Shown one piece after another: positions 50,279-60,668 of a stretch of 62,202 nt of DNA (position 1 is its first letter; every line of letters starts with the position of its first letter). Under the pieces are notes generated by a model, which worked only from the letters and a program-made list of their open reading frames with translations, was not told the origin of the DNA and made no database searches. The translations under genes and the position numbers were made by a program. Source of the stretch: Agathobacter sp. (GTDB lineage Bacteria; Bacillota; Clostridia; Lachnospirales; Lachnospiraceae); assembly GCA_022772675.1 (NCBI GenBank), contig JALEZW010000069.1:1-62202 (forward strand), written 5' to 3'.

Positions 50279-52696
50279 ATGGCAGAAGTGTACAACCACA
50301 AGGTGGTAGAGAAAAAGTGGCAGAAGGTCTGGGATGATGAGAAGGCTTTCGCTGCAAGCAATGATTTTACAAAACCTAAATATTATGCATTGGTAGAATT
50401 TCCATATCCTTCAGGACAGGGACTCCACGTTGGCCATCCAAGACCCTATACTGCACTGGATATTGTTGCCCGTAAGAGAAGAATGCAGGGATATAATGTC
50501 CTTTATCCGATGGGCTGGGATGCTTTTGGTCTCCCGACGGAGAACTATGCAATTAAAAATAAGGTGCATCCAAAGATTGTAACGGAGAAAAATGTAGCGC
50601 ACTTTAAGGAACAGCTGCATTCCCTTGGATATTCTTTCGACTGGGATCGGGAGATTAATACAACAGATCCGGAATATTACAAGTGGACCCAGTGGATTTT
50701 CTTAAAGCTGTTTAAGGCAGGACTTGCCTACAAGAAAGAAATGCCCATTAACTGGTGTCCTTCCTGCAAAGTTGGTCTTGCCAATGAGGAGGTTGTCAAT
50801 GGTGTCTGCGAGCGTTGCGGCACGCCTGTTGTGCGCAAGGTCAAGAGCGAGTGGATGCTTAAGATTACCGAATACGCGGACAAGCTGATCGAGGGACTGA
50901 ATGATGTAGACTATATTGAGCGTGTCAAGATATCCCAGAAGAACTGGATCGGCCGTTCTACGGGTGCTGAGGTTGACTTTACCATTAAGGGAACCGAGGA
51001 CAAGCTGCGTATTTATACAACGAGATGTGATACATTATTCGGCGTTACTTACATGGTTGTTTCTCCAGAGCATCCTTATCTGGATAAATATAAAGATCAG
51101 ATCAAAAACTGGGACGAGATTGTTGCTTATCGTGAGCAGGCTTCCCGGAAATCTGATTTTGAGAGAGCGGAGCTGGCTAAGGACAAGACGGGCGTTGCTA
51201 TCGACGGTTTGACTGCGGTGAATCCGGTCAACGGCAAAGAGGTACCGATCTGGGTATCTGATTATGTATTAATGAGCTACGGAACCGGTGCCATCATGGC
51301 TGTTCCGGCTCATGATGAGAGAGACTGGGAATTCGCTAAGAAATTTGATCTTCCGATCATTCAGGTAGTTGCCAAGAACGGGGAAGAGGTGGATGTCAAT
51401 GAAGCTGCTTTTACCGATGTGGCAACGGGAGTGCTAATCAACTCTGATTTCCTGAATGGCCTTGAAGTCAAGGATGCCAAGGAAAAGATGATTGCTTTTC
51501 TGGAGGAAAAGGGCATCGGTCAGGCAAAGACAAACTATAAATTAAGAGACTGGGTATTCTCCCGTCAGCGTTACTGGGGCGAGCCGATTCCGATTGTTCA
51601 CTGTGAGAAATGTGGCTATGTTCCTCTTGACGAGAAGGATTTACCATTGCTTCTTCCGGAAGTGGACAGTTATATGCCCACAGACAACGGAGAATCTCCG
51701 CTGGCTGCTATGACAGACTGGGTGAACACTACATGTCCATGCTGCGGTGGTCCTGCAAAGAGAGAGACCGATACCATGCCGCAGTGGGCAGGATCTTCCT
51801 GGTACTTTTTACGTTATACGGATCCCCATAATGATAAAGAACTGGCAAGTCCGGAAGCTCTGAAATACTGGCTGCCGGTTGACTGGTACAATGGTGGTAT
51901 GGAGCATACCACACTGCATCTTCTTTATTCCAGATTCTGGCATAAGTTCCTCTATGATGAGGGAGTTGTACCCTGTCCGGAACCATACCAGAAACGTACC
52001 TCCCATGGAATGATTCTGGGCGAGAACGGAGAGAAGATGTCCAAGTCCAGAGGCAATGTGGTCAATCCGGATGACATAGTCCGTGAGTATGGTGCGGATA
52101 CCCTTCGTACCTATGAGATGTTTATTGGTGCATTTGATCTGTCTGCTTCCTGGTCGGAGGACGGTGTGAAGGGCTGCCGGAGATTTTTAGACCGTGCATG
52201 GAAACTGCAGGATTTGGTGACGGATGAGGAGGGCTTCTCTAAGGATCTTGAAACCAGGATGCATCAGACCATTAAGAAGGTGTCAAATGACTTCGAGAAT
52301 ATGAAGTTTAACACTGCAATTGCTGCAATGATGTCACTGCTTAATGATTTTTACAAGAAAGGTTCTGTCACAAAAGGAGAGATTCAGACACTGATTATTC
52401 TCTTAAACCCGGTTGCTCCGCACATTACAGAGGAAATGTGGGAGAAACTCGGCTATGAGGGAAGAGTATATCAGCAGATATGGCCGGAATTTGATGAGGC
52501 AAAGACAGTAGAGTCTACTGTGGAAATTGCAGTTCAGATCAATGGAAAGACTAAAGGTACCTTAGACATCGGGAAGGATGATCCAAAGGATGATGTCCTT
52601 GCCAGAGCAAAGGAATGTATCGCTGATAAGCTGACTGGAACTATTGTAAAGGAAATTTATGTTCCTGGAAAAATTGTTAATATTGTAATGAAATAA
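50279..52696 (+). CDS. leuS: Leucyl-tRNA synthetase
   Basis: An 805-residue class I synthetase that charges tRNA-Leu. The HIGH-type motif is [12 protein letters not shown] (about 47-58); the editing domain holds [14 protein letters not shown] (about 245) and the aspartate region [16 protein letters not shown] (about 331-346); KMSKS is in [10 protein letters not shown] (about 582-591); the C-terminal anticodon-binding and extension domains are complete. Length is normal for bacteria. Confidence 0.98.
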   Translation: MAEVYNHKVVEKKWQKVWDDEKAFAASNDFTKPKYYALVEFPYPSGQGLHVGHPRPYTALDIVARKRRMQGYNVLYPMGWDAFGLPTENYAIKNKVHPKIVTEKNVAHFKEQLHSLGYSFDWDREINTTDPEYYKWTQWIFLKLFKAGLAYKKEMPINWCPSCKVGLANEEVVNGVCERCGTPVVRKVKSEWMLKITEYADKLIEGLNDVDYIERVKISQKNWIGRSTGAEVDFTIKGTEDKLRIYTTRCDTLFGVTYMVVSPEHPYLDKYKDQIKNWDEIVAYREQASRKSDFERAELAKDKTGVAIDGLTAVNPVNGKEVPIWVSDYVLMSYGTGAIMAVPAHDERDWEFAKKFDLPIIQVVAKNGEEVDVNEAAFTDVATGVLINSDFLNGLEVKDAKEKMIAFLEEKGIGQAKTNYKLRDWVFSRQRYWGEPIPIVHCEKCGYVPLDEKDLPLLLPEVDSYMPTDNGESPLAAMTDWVNTTCPCCGGPAKRETDTMPQWAGSSWYFLRYTDPHNDKELASPEALKYWLPVDWYNGGMEHTTLHLLYSRFWHKFLYDEGVVPCPEPYQKRTSHGMILGENGEKMSKSRGNVVNPDDIVREYGADTLRTYEMFIGAFDLSASWSEDGVKGCRRFLDRAWKLQDLVTDEEGFSKDLETRMHQTIKKVSNDFENMKFNTAIAAMMSLLNDFYKKGSVTKGEIQTLIILLNPVAPHITEEMWEKLGYEGRVYQQIWPEFDEAKTVESTVEIAVQINGKTKGTLDIGKDDPKDDVLARAKECIADKLTGTIVKEIYVPGKIVNIVMK

Positions 52697-52728
52697 TACA
52701 AGTGTTGAAAGTATTTTTGGGTATTCTT

Positions 52729-52766
52729 ATATCCCCTGTATCCTGATGGTACAGGGGATATATTTT
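52729..52766 (+). terminator. Terminator after leuS
   Basis: ATATCCCCTGTA (52729-52740) pairs with TACAGGGGATAT (52750-52761); ATTTT follows. Confidence 0.9.
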
Positions 52767-52823
52767 CGTGAAATGTAAATAATATGATATATGATTGAAG
52801 AAGCAAAAAACGGGAGAGCGAAA

Positions 52824-53576
52824 ATGAAAAAATCTTATTTATCCTATTTTTTTACATACGAAACTAAGCTTCCGGATGGAATGGGCTTCTCACTATTTGG
52901 TCCGTGGCATATGATATGGCTTTTGGCAATTACAGCAGGATGTGTATTCTATCTTTTCTTCTATAAAAGATGTTCTGGGAAAGGAAAACGAAGGCTGGAT
53001 GGAATATCTGCAGGTTCACTCATGTTCTGGATTGCTGCACGAATGATTTATATTGTCATAATTCACGAAGATCTTTTGTATGAACTTCCGCTGCACCTAT
53101 GCAGTATGGCGGGAATTTTATGCTTCATTCATTTCCTGACGGGATGTAAAATGCTTGGTCAGGTACTTTATACGATTTGCCTGCCTGGTACGGTACTTGC
53201 ACTGTTGTTTCCAAACTGGAATTTTTATCCGGTTATTCATTTTATTACCATAGAGTCATTTTTATTCCATATGGGAATTGTGCTGTATGTGACAGGACAA
53301 TTGATGAGTCATAAGATTGTTCCCGGACTTTCAAAACTTTACCAGGTGATTTTGTTTCTCACTGCAGTTGTGATACCGGTTTTCTGGTTTGATAAATGTT
53401 TTAATGTGAATTATATGTTTGTCAATTGGCCGTCAGCCGGCTCCCCACTGGTCTTTCTGGCTGACAAAATGGGGAATCCTGGCTATCTGGCTGGATATGG
53501 TGCTCTTGTACTCCTGTGTATGTTTCTCATGGATCTGGGATATTATCTGCATAGTATCCGCGGAAAAAGAGATTAA
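52824..53576 (+). CDS. YwaF/TIGR02206-type membrane protein
   Basis: A 250-residue protein with six or seven membrane helices; ATG at 52824 after GGGAG, rather than the in-frame ATG at 52791. Characteristic pieces are FGPWHMIWLL (about 24-33), ELPLHLCSMAGIL (about 78-90) and FPVIHFITIESFLFHMG-like (about 143). The family is predicted to be integral membrane proteins of unknown function. Single gene, convergent with DUF6062. Confidence 0.75.
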   Translation: MKKSYLSYFFTYETKLPDGMGFSLFGPWHMIWLLAITAGCVFYLFFYKRCSGKGKRRLDGISAGSLMFWIAARMIYIVIIHEDLLYELPLHLCSMAGILCFIHFLTGCKMLGQVLYTICLPGTVLALLFPNWNFYPVIHFITIESFLFHMGIVLYVTGQLMSHKIVPGLSKLYQVILFLTAVVIPVFWFDKCFNVNYMFVNWPSAGSPLVFLADKMGNPGYLAGYGALVLLCMFLMDLGYYLHSIRGKRD

Positions 53577-53592
53577 AAAACAATGAAGCTGT

Positions 53593-54360
53593 CTATTTTT
53601 TGAGTACATGGGGTGGGAGAGACGGATCGCTTCCGCGAAGCTTTTGCATGCTGCGCTGGATGGCATCCTTAGAATCTTTCCAGTCTGCATCCTTGTTTTT
53701 GTAATCATATTTTTCGATAAACCAGGAAATATCCTCGTAGACTCGCTCAAAATTTTTCTGCATCAGTGGAAGAACGGTAGCATAAAATTCTTTTCGCTCC
53801 GCATCATTTAACTGTTTATCTGCACCCTGGCAGAGCACTTTGAAATGATCCAGACAAAATCCCTTTGTCTCAGCCACCTGTTTCCGGAATTCTGCATCTT
53901 TTTTATACATAGAAAAAAATGTTTTCATGTAGGCATTGAAGGTGTTTTGTACACTGGAGCAGATAAAACAGGTGGACTCTCTTTTTTCAATCCAGTTGAC
54001 AATAGAGTTTTCACTGACTTTTTGTTTTTTTTCAAAGAATCCGCTTCGTTTTCCGGCTGCTTCCGGTTTAAAGGACTTCCATTCTTTATTCATTTCATCC
54101 AGATGCCGTTTCATCAGTGTTTTTAAAATCCATGCATTCCCTAGAGAATTTCCATAGTCATACATTTTTTTCAGATGGGTACGGCAGAATCCCTCCCGGT
54201 CTGTCATATCACGAATGTCGGCTTCCATATAGGAGGCACCATGTCCCAGGACAAAGTCCATCATATGTTCTTCGGTTTTTCGTTCAATATAGCAAAAGGG
54301 GCACTCTCCGGAATTAGCCATGGCGTCGGAGATGGGGATCGTGTGAATCTGTTCTTTCAT
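53593..54360 (-). CDS. DUF6062-type protein
   Basis: A 255-residue cysteine-containing protein. CPFCYIERKTEEHMMDFVLG (about 20-39), REGFCRTHLKKMYDYGNSLG (about 55-74), CFICSSVQNTFNAYM (about 134) and GFCLDHFKVLCQGA (about 165) repeat a C-x2-C / F-C-x2-H pattern that suggests a bound metal. I recognise the layout as DUF6062, function unknown. Its start overlaps the stop of the LysR gene by 4 bases, so both form one operon. Confidence 0.75.
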   Translation of the reverse strand: MKEQIHTIPISDAMANSGECPFCYIERKTEEHMMDFVLGHGASYMEADIRDMTDREGFCRTHLKKMYDYGNSLGNAWILKTLMKRHLDEMNKEWKSFKPEAAGKRSGFFEKKQKVSENSIVNWIEKRESTCFICSSVQNTFNAYMKTFFSMYKKDAEFRKQVAETKGFCLDHFKVLCQGADKQLNDAERKEFYATVLPLMQKNFERVYEDISWFIEKYDYKNKDADWKDSKDAIQRSMQKLRGSDPSLPPHVLKK

Positions 54361-55265
54361 GTGTTTTCCTCCGGTTTAAAATTCTGGTAAAAATCAATAA
54401 AGGTCTGTAAAGATTTGGATGGTTTTAAATTATCTTTATAGGCAAATCCGATTTCTCTCTTGTGAATGGGAAAGCCCAGCGGAATCTCAACAAGAGAGCC
54501 ATCCTTTAGTTCCTCTGTAACAAAGTTTTTGACGACACAGGCGACACCGACTCCGATTTTTGCGAAGTCGATAAGAAGATCCATATTGGAAATATCAATG
54601 GATTCTGCTATGGTGATCTGGTTGTCCTGCAGATAATCATCGATATACTGTCTTGTCATGTTATGTTTATCTAAAAGCATGAGCGTTGAATTTTCCAGGA
54701 TTGCATCCTTTTTGATTCCTCTCTTTTTTAAATTTTCCAGATAATCCGGATTGGCGACAAAAATATCCTCAATCTGATCCAGATAGAAAAAGTTGATATT
54801 TTTTAAATTTTCCGGTTTTCCAATCAGCCCGATATCTATCTTGTTGTCATCCAGAAGCTCCAGGGTTTCATTGGTGGACTGACAGTTGATAGAGATGCTG
54901 ATATGGGGATTTTGGCGGATAAACTCTTTTAAGTAGGGGAGCAGGACATATTTGCAGAGGGTGGCACTGACACCGATCTGCAGATGACCGACACCAAGAT
55001 CAATAGAGCGTTTTAATTTTTCTTCACCCTGATTTAAAGTTTCAAAGGCTTCTTTCACATGACCGTAGAGAAGCTGGCCCTCATCTGTAAGAATGACACC
55101 CCGGGAACTTCGGGAAAAAAGCTTACATCCTAAATTATCTTCCAGCTTCTGAATGGATTTACTGATGGCAGGCTGGCTGATGTAGAGTTCTTTGGCTGCT
55201 TTTGAAATATTTCCGGCATTTGCCACTGTATAAAAAATCCAGTAGGACGATAAATTTTGATTCAT
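54357..55265 (-). CDS. LysR-family regulator divergent from leuCD
   Basis: A 302-residue LysR regulator. The winged helix-turn-helix is at about 1-60 (TVANAGNISKAAKELYISQP, then AISKSIQKLEDNLG); the periplasmic-binding-like effector domain covers about 90-295. It is divergently oriented to leuC with 144 bases between, containing a T-N11-A dyad (55304-55326), so it probably controls leuCD and itself. The co-inducer would be a pathway intermediate such as isopropylmalate; this is inference from known LeuO/LysR cases. Confidence 0.85.
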   Translation of the reverse strand: MNQNLSSYWIFYTVANAGNISKAAKELYISQPAISKSIQKLEDNLGCKLFSRSSRGVILTDEGQLLYGHVKEAFETLNQGEEKLKRSIDLGVGHLQIGVSATLCKYVLLPYLKEFIRQNPHISISINCQSTNETLELLDDNKIDIGLIGKPENLKNINFFYLDQIEDIFVANPDYLENLKKRGIKKDAILENSTLMLLDKHNMTRQYIDDYLQDNQITIAESIDISNMDLLIDFAKIGVGVACVVKNFVTEELKDGSLVEIPLGFPIHKREIGFAYKDNLKPSKSLQTFIDFYQNFKPEENT

Positions 55266-55303
55266 TCCAACCTCCGCTGTTATATATTTTATGGTTTTTA
55301 TTA

Positions 55304-55326
55304 TATCATAAAATGTAGTTATGGTA
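55304..55326. promoter_or_regulatory. LysR-type binding site between the LysR gene and leuC
   Basis: TATCATAA-N7-TTATGGTA, inverted arms with one mismatch, contains T-N11-A. It lies 84-106 bases upstream of leuC, upstream of its promoter, a normal place for an activator. Confidence 0.55.
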
Positions 55327-55343
55327 AATATGTTTATTATGTA

Positions 55344-55373
55344 TTGGGTTTATAAAAAAAACTGTGATAAAAT
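55344..55373 (+). promoter_or_regulatory. Promoter of leuCD
   Basis: TTGGGT, 18-base spacer, TAAAAT. The poor -35 box agrees with activator dependence. Confidence 0.5.
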
Positions 55374-55409
55374 CTCTTTGAGTATGAAATATGAAGGAGG
55401 AATTATTCC

Positions 55410-56675
55410 ATGGGAATGACGATGACACAGAAGATTCTGGCTGCGCATGCCGGTTTGCCTTCTGTCAGTGCCGGACAGCTGATTGAGGCTGATCTGGATC
55501 TGGTTTTAGGCAATGATATTACTTCTCCGGTTGCAATTCATGAGATTGATAAAATGAATGTAGAGGGAGTATTTGATAAAGATAAGATAGCCCTGGTTAT
55601 GGATCACTTTGTTCCGAACAAAGATATTAAATCTGCAGAGCACTGTAAGTGCGTGCGGGAATTTGCATGTAAAAATGAAATTTCCAATTATTTTGATGTG
55701 GGAGAGATGGGTATCGAGCATGCACTTCTTCCGGAAAAAGGACTTACGGTTGCAGGAGATGTGATTATCGGTGCAGATTCTCACACCTGCACTTATGGAG
55801 CACTGGGAGCATTTTCCACCGGCGTTGGAAGTACGGATATGGCTGCCGGAATGGCAACCGGTAAGGCATGGTTTAAGGTTCCGTCTGCCATTAAGTTTAA
55901 CATTGTAGGAAAACCTGCAAAGTTTGTCAGTGGCAAGGATGTAATCTTACATATTATCGGTATGATCGGGGTGGATGGAGCACTGTATAAGTCCATGGAA
56001 TTCGTTGGAGAGGGAATTAAGTATCTTTCTATGGATGACCGTTTTACCATCGCGAACATGGCAATTGAAGCCGGCGGAAAGAACGGTATTTTCCCGGTGG
56101 ATGATGTGACTCGTGACTACATGAAGGAGCATTCAAAGCGTCCGTTTACGGAGTATGAGGCAGATCCGGATGCAGAGTATGACGAGGAATATACCATTGA
56201 TCTTTCTGCATTAAAATCAACGGTTTCATTTCCGCATCTTCCGGAAAATACCAGGACAATTGACGAAGTGGGAGACATTAAGATTGATCAGGTAGTTATT
56301 GGTTCCTGCACAAATGGACGTATGGATGATCTTCGTACAGCAGCAGAAATCTTAAAGGGAAGAAAAGTGGCAAAGGGAGTACGAGTCATTGTAATTCCGG
56401 CTACTCAGAAGATTTATCTGGATGCGATGGAAGAGGGGCTGTTAAAGATCTTTATTGAGGCAGGAGCTATTGTAAGCACTCCAACCTGTGGGCCCTGTCT
56501 GGGCGGCTATATGGGAGTCCTTGCAAAGGGTGAGCGGTGCATCTCCACCACTAACCGCAACTTTGTGGGACGTATGGGAGATGTGGACTCAGAGGTTTAT
56601 CTTGCCAGTCCTGCAGTTGCCGCTGCAAGTGCCGTTACCGGAAAGATTTCCGGCCCGGAAGAAGTGGTGAAATAG
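55410..56675 (+). CDS. leuC: 3-isopropylmalate dehydratase large subunit
   Basis: A 421-residue aconitase-family protein that isomerises isopropylmalate in leucine synthesis. Cysteines for the 4Fe-4S cluster are in [10 protein letters not shown] (about 298-307) and [13 protein letters not shown] (about 357-369). The short length is that of the archaeal-type (LeuC2) branch common in anaerobes. AGGAGG-type site before the start. It forms a complex with LeuD encoded 34 bases on. leuA and leuB are not in the window. Confidence 0.95.
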   Translation: MGMTMTQKILAAHAGLPSVSAGQLIEADLDLVLGNDITSPVAIHEIDKMNVEGVFDKDKIALVMDHFVPNKDIKSAEHCKCVREFACKNEISNYFDVGEMGIEHALLPEKGLTVAGDVIIGADSHTCTYGALGAFSTGVGSTDMAAGMATGKAWFKVPSAIKFNIVGKPAKFVSGKDVILHIIGMIGVDGALYKSMEFVGEGIKYLSMDDRFTIANMAIEAGGKNGIFPVDDVTRDYMKEHSKRPFTEYEADPDAEYDEEYTIDLSALKSTVSFPHLPENTRTIDEVGDIKIDQVVIGSCTNGRMDDLRTAAEILKGRKVAKGVRVIVIPATQKIYLDAMEEGLLKIFIEAGAIVSTPTCGPCLGGYMGVLAKGERCISTTNRNFVGRMGDVDSEVYLASPAVAAASAVTGKISGPEEVVK

Positions 56676-56709
56676 GTATTGGAAATTCGTAGGAAGGAGA
56701 AAAACAGAT

Positions 56710-57204
56710 ATGAAAGCAGCACAGGGTTGTGTTTTTAAATTTGGTGATAATGTAGATACCGATGTAATCATTCCGGCAAGATACTTAAATTCATCAGATC
56801 CGAAGGAACTGGCTACACATTGTATGGAGGATATTGATAAGGATTTCGTAAAAAAAGTACATGAGGGTGATATCATTGTTGCAAACAAGAACTTTGGATG
56901 CGGTTCTTCCAGAGAGCATGCCCCCATTTCTATTAAGGCGGCAGGTGTCAGCTGTGTGATTGCAGAGACTTTTGCCCGGATTTTTTACCGGAATGCCATC
57001 AATATAGGTCTTCCGATTATTGAGTGCCCCCAGGCAGCAAAAGAGATAAATGCCGGAGATGAGATAAAGGTTGATTTTGACTCCGGTATCATCACGGATA
57101 TTACAACAAAGAAAGAATATAAAGGACAGGCTTTCCCGCCTTTTATGCAAAAAATCATTGACTGTGAGGGACTTGTCAATTATATCAATCAGAAAGAAAA
57201 ATAG
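56710..57204 (+). CDS. leuD: 3-isopropylmalate dehydratase small subunit
   Basis: A 164-residue swivel-domain partner of Leu[21 protein letters not shown] (about 8-27) and [18 protein letters not shown] (about 63-80) are diagnostic. The ribosome binding site is AAGGAG. The gene converges on the AP2-HNH gene with only 4 bases between stops and no terminator hairpin that I can see. Confidence 0.95.
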   Translation: MKAAQGCVFKFGDNVDTDVIIPARYLNSSDPKELATHCMEDIDKDFVKKVHEGDIIVANKNFGCGSSREHAPISIKAAGVSCVIAETFARIFYRNAINIGLPIIECPQAAKEINAGDEIKVDFDSGIITDITTKKEYKGQAFPPFMQKIIDCEGLVNYINQKEK

Positions 57205-57208
57205 AAAG

Positions 57209-58000
57209 CTACAGGCTGTCCAGATACTCTGAAAAATTGGGTGAGAGCTTGATTTTCCGGTAAATCTCGGCATATTCAGAGCCGGATAACTCTTCAATAT
57301 AATTTTCCGGGAAATTTTTTGCAATCCCAGCTTTTTTTGCGGTATCGACAGCCTTATTATAGGCAATGGCGGCATGGGTGATATTTTTGTATGTCCCCAC
57401 CGTAACATTCCCATTTATATGAATACGGACACGGTAGGAATATGTTCCTTTTTTCTCAATGCGGGTTACTCCGAAATAGGGATTGATCACTTCTATATTG
57501 GAGTAACGGAAATCGTTTTCGTCTCCATTGACGAAATGGTAGTCCCTGTTTTTGACAGCGTGGTTTTTAATTCCATAGCGGCTTAGAATTGTAACCTGCA
57601 TTCCGTAATCATTGACATACAGATGTCCCTGTCTCTGTAAAATGCGGTGGCTGCTGTAGTAAAACAGGTCATCAATGTCAAATTTCAGCTCCCGGTGAAT
57701 GGAAAGATAGTAGCTGAAATAATTCTTATGGAGATAAATCGGGGTCGGAATATACATATCATTGTCGCGAAAATTAATCAGGGAAACCAGTTTATCAAAA
57801 GGAAGATATTCTGTCAGGCCTGTGGCCTTATCCAGATCCCTGGTGTCAGAAAGCAACTCTGAAGCGGCCTGGTAGGCCTTATGTGCCTCATTTTCTGTCT
57901 GGTAGCTTCCCAGGCTGATATGACGGCCCTTAAAGGTAATGCCAGCTCTGTAATACACCGTGTGGTCTTTTTTTTCAGCTTTATAAACTCCTGTAAGCAT
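57209..58000 (-). CDS. AP2-HNH-AP2 protein
   Basis: A 263-residue protein with an AP2-like three-strand DNA-binding unit at each end: residues about 3-48 (YYRAGITFKGRHISLGSYQT, then the helix ENEAHKAYQAASELL) and about 177-222 (YSYRVRIHINGNVTVGTYKN, then ITHAAIAYNKAVDTA). Between them (about 130-172) is an HNH-like stretch: ILSRYGIKNHAVKNRDYHFV followed by NGDENDFRYSNIEV. This is the build of phage homing endonucleases and their derivatives. Here the gene is in a stable amino-acid-synthesis neighbourhood with no phage genes. The classical catalytic HH pair is not obvious, so it may be a regulator derived from an endonuclease. Confidence 0.65.
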   Translation of the reverse strand: MLTGVYKAEKKDHTVYYRAGITFKGRHISLGSYQTENEAHKAYQAASELLSDTRDLDKATGLTEYLPFDKLVSLINFRDNDMYIPTPIYLHKNYFSYYLSIHRELKFDIDDLFYYSSHRILQRQGHLYVNDYGMQVTILSRYGIKNHAVKNRDYHFVNGDENDFRYSNIEVINPYFGVTRIEKKGTYSYRVRIHINGNVTVGTYKNITHAAIAYNKAVDTAKKAGIAKNFPENYIEELSGSEYAEIYRKIKLSPNFSEYLDSL

Positions 58001-58097
58001 GGTTTATTTTGTTACCGGGATTGTGTAACGCTCCTTCTTAAGTGGTGGGCTGCAATGTTTACATGCAGCTGTTATTAAGTATATCATAGGAAATTCA

Positions 58098-58126
58098 TTG
58101 ACACCACCTGTTTTTTTCCCTATAAT
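58098..58126 (+). promoter_or_regulatory. Promoter of thrC, full consensus
   Basis: TTGACA, 17-base spacer, TATAAT: exact consensus at both boxes, 55 bases before the start. Confidence 0.85.
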
Positions 58127-58180
58127 GAACGAGAAGCAAATAAAATATATTTTATTACAATATGAAAATGAGGAAGAAAA

Positions 58181-59671
58181 ATGGAATTAATGTATTCAAG
58201 TACCCGAAATGATAAAGTGAAATTTACAGCGTCTCAGGCTATTTTGAAAGGTCTGGCTGATGATGGTGGTCTTTTTGTTCCTGAACATATTCCGGCACTG
58301 GACGTGTCCATGGATGCATTAAAGGATATGTCTTATCAGGAAACTGCTTATGAAGTTATGAGCCGTTTCTTTACGGATTTTACGGAGAAAGAGTTAAAGG
58401 ATTGTATCAATAAGGCTTATGACAGTAAATTTGACACAACGGAAATTGCTCCCCTGGTAGATGCAGATGGTGCTTACTATCTGGAATTGTTCCATGGCCC
58501 TACAATTGCATTTAAAGATATGGCACTTTCCATTCTGCCGCATCTTTTGATTACATCGGCAAGAAAGAACCATGTAAAAAACGACATCGTAATTTTGACC
58601 GCCACCTCCGGTGACACAGGAAAGGCGGCTCTTGCAGGCTTCGCCGATGTAGAGGGCACAAAAATTGTTGTTTTTTATCCGAAGAACGGTGTCAGCCCAA
58701 TTCAGGAAAAACAGATGGTAACCCAGAAGGGTGAGAATACAATGGTCGTGGGCATTCATGGCAACTTTGATCAGGCACAGACCGGAGTTAAAAAGATGTT
58801 TAACGATTCTGCGCTGGAGGCAGAACTGGATGCTGCCGGTTATCAGTTTTCCTCTGCAAACTCCATCAATATCGGCCGTCTGATTCCTCAGGTTGCCTAC
58901 TATGTTTATGCGTATGCGAAATTATATAAAAATGGTGTCATTGCAAAGGATGAAAAGATCAACGTTGTAGTTCCCACCGGTAATTTTGGAAATATTCTTG
59001 CCGCTTTTTATGCAAAGAATATGGGACTTCCAATTGCAAAATTAATCTGTGCTTCCAATGAGAATAAAGTATTATATGATTTCTTCTCAACCGGTACCTA
59101 TGATAAGAACCGCGATTTTATTCTGACCAGTTCTCCGTCCATGGATATTTTGATTTCCTCCAATCTGGAGCGTCTGATCTATAGAATTGCCGGTAATGAT
59201 GCAGAGAAGAATAAGACTATGATGACAGAACTTGCTGAGACCGGAAAGTATGCCATTACCGATGATATGCGTGCCAAGCTGGAAGATTTTTACGGAAATT
59301 ATACAAGCGAAGCAGAGACAGCTTCTGTAATTAAAAAGCTGTACGAGGATACCGGTTATATCATTGATACCCACACAGCTGTTGCTGCAGGTGTTTATGG
59401 AAAGTACAAAAAGGATACCGGTGATACGGAAACAAAGACTGTGATTGCAAGTACTGCAAGCCCATTTAAGTTTACAAGAAGTGTTATGGACGCGATTGAT
59501 GAAAAGTATGATGCAATGGGGGATTTTGAACTGGTTGATGAGCTTTCCAAGATTGGAAATGTGAAAGTGCCACAGGCGATTGAGGAGATTCGTACAGCTC
59601 CTGTTCTTCATGATACAGTATGCGAAGTGGAAGAGATGCCTTTGGTTGTAAAGAAGTTCCTTGGAGTTTAA
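58181..59671 (+). CDS. thrC: Threonine synthase
   Basis: A 496-residue PLP enzyme converting phosphohomoserine to threonine. The PLP lysine is in GPTIAFKDMALS (about 106-117); the phosphate-binding loop is TATSGDTGKAAL (about 140-151). VVPTGNFGNILAAFYAKNMG (about 264-283) is typical of the long (type II, yeast/E. coli-like) form, to which the length also belongs. Start preceded by GAGGAAG. Single gene with a strong terminator. Confidence 0.96.
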   Translation: MELMYSSTRNDKVKFTASQAILKGLADDGGLFVPEHIPALDVSMDALKDMSYQETAYEVMSRFFTDFTEKELKDCINKAYDSKFDTTEIAPLVDADGAYYLELFHGPTIAFKDMALSILPHLLITSARKNHVKNDIVILTATSGDTGKAALAGFADVEGTKIVVFYPKNGVSPIQEKQMVTQKGENTMVVGIHGNFDQAQTGVKKMFNDSALEAELDAAGYQFSSANSINIGRLIPQVAYYVYAYAKLYKNGVIAKDEKINVVVPTGNFGNILAAFYAKNMGLPIAKLICASNENKVLYDFFSTGTYDKNRDFILTSSPSMDILISSNLERLIYRIAGNDAEKNKTMMTELAETGKYAITDDMRAKLEDFYGNYTSEAETASVIKKLYEDTGYIIDTHTAVAAGVYGKYKKDTGDTETKTVIASTASPFKFTRSVMDAIDEKYDAMGDFELVDELSKIGNVKVPQAIEEIRTAPVLHDTVCEVEEMPLVVKKFLGV

Positions 59672-59697
59672 TACTTTTCTATGATGAACATAAGTAG

Positions 59698-59726
59698 AAA
59701 AAAGAGCGCTGACGCGCTCTTTTTTC
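59698..59726. terminator. Bidirectional terminator between thrC and the CheX-like gene
   Basis: AAAAAAGAGCGC-TGAC-GCGCTCTTTTTT, a perfect stem with A-run and T-run, between convergent genes. Confidence 0.95.
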
Positions 59727-59771
59727 TTATTTTCTTTCGTGAAAGATAATATCAAAAATAAATAAACAGAA

Positions 59772-60665
59772 TTATTGAATCTTAACGCATTCAATGTAGA
59801 AATCAATATTTCCAAAAGTGTAGAGAATCGGAAAATGCAGGGTACGGTTTTCAAAGGAAAGCGGAGATTTTGTTTTCTGCTCCGGTGCTCCTAAAGTAAG
59901 CTCTGTATTGGAATCATTGGAGATATTTACAATGAATAATCCGTTCTGCAGATTAATAAAATCCTCTAAGGATGCCTGAACATATTCATCATAATCCTGA
60001 AATTCCTCATGTACATAACGGGAGGCAAACTTAATAGCCGTTTTCTTATCCATGGAGATATAAGCATTGATGGCGTATTCTCCGTGAACATCCTGCTCAA
60101 CACAGCAGGCAATGGGAGCTTCTGTAACTTCTGAAGCTTCAATCGGCGTAAAATCGGATCCGATAAAACGAACAAGGTTATTAAAAAGCAATTCTACAAA
60201 CATATGCCCGTTATGGGATAGTGTGGTATTGGAGCCGGAAAAGAAGTTTTCGAACAGAGTATTGATAATATCCTGCTGTTCAATCAGATTTTCCTCATTA
60301 TCCATTCCGTTCTTTTTCCGGTAATCCTGGATGATCTGTTCAAAATCTGAGTTGGTTAATACACCATCGTTTAACAGAACCTGGCCAAGAGAAAGAAAGG
60401 CAGGTATCTGCTGTTTCAGCAGGGAAGATACCTGCTCATCAGTAAGATATCCAAGTTCAACAGCAAGTTCACCAAATTTACGATCCTGATGGGTCTGGTG
60501 TATTACGGTATCATCTACCTGGGAAGCCGTCATATATCCGGCGTGAATTGCAAGTGTTCCAAGTTTTAAATGCTGATCTGCCTGGCGCTGCATAGCGGAA
60601 AAGAGTTCATCACGTGTTACATAGCCATTGGAGAGCAGGTAGTTTCCAAAAAATTGTGTATACAT
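59772..60665 (-). CDS. CheX-like phosphatase with N-terminal MshEN-like repeats
   Basis: A 297-residue two-part protein. Residues about 1-120 hold repeats of the form LLSNGYVTRDEL, AIHAGYMTASQVDD, AVELGYLTDEQVSS and LLNDGVLTNSDFEQ, the pattern of MshEN/GspE N-terminal units, some of which bind cyclic di-GMP. Residues about 135-297 resemble the CheX/CheC-like chemotaxis phosphatase fold (FVELLFNNLVRFIG; ALLEDFINLQNGLFIVN-like). The receiver-domain gene lies 3 bases upstream, so the likely role is removing phosphate from that protein. No flagellar or other chemotaxis genes are in the window. Confidence 0.65.
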   Translation of the reverse strand: MYTQFFGNYLLSNGYVTRDELFSAMQRQADQHLKLGTLAIHAGYMTASQVDDTVIHQTHQDRKFGELAVELGYLTDEQVSSLLKQQIPAFLSLGQVLLNDGVLTNSDFEQIIQDYRKKNGMDNEENLIEQQDIINTLFENFFSGSNTTLSHNGHMFVELLFNNLVRFIGSDFTPIEASEVTEAPIACCVEQDVHGEYAINAYISMDKKTAIKFASRYVHEEFQDYDEYVQASLEDFINLQNGLFIVNISNDSNTELTLGAPEQKTKSPLSFENRTLHFPILYTFGNIDFYIECVKIQ

Positions 60666-60668
60666 ATA

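Noticed and set aside
58081..58126. Third copy of the ATGACA-N5-TGTCAT dyad before thrC
   Set aside because: Only the string ACACCACCTGT resembles one half; the opposite arm is missing and the sequence is explained by the TTGACA promoter.
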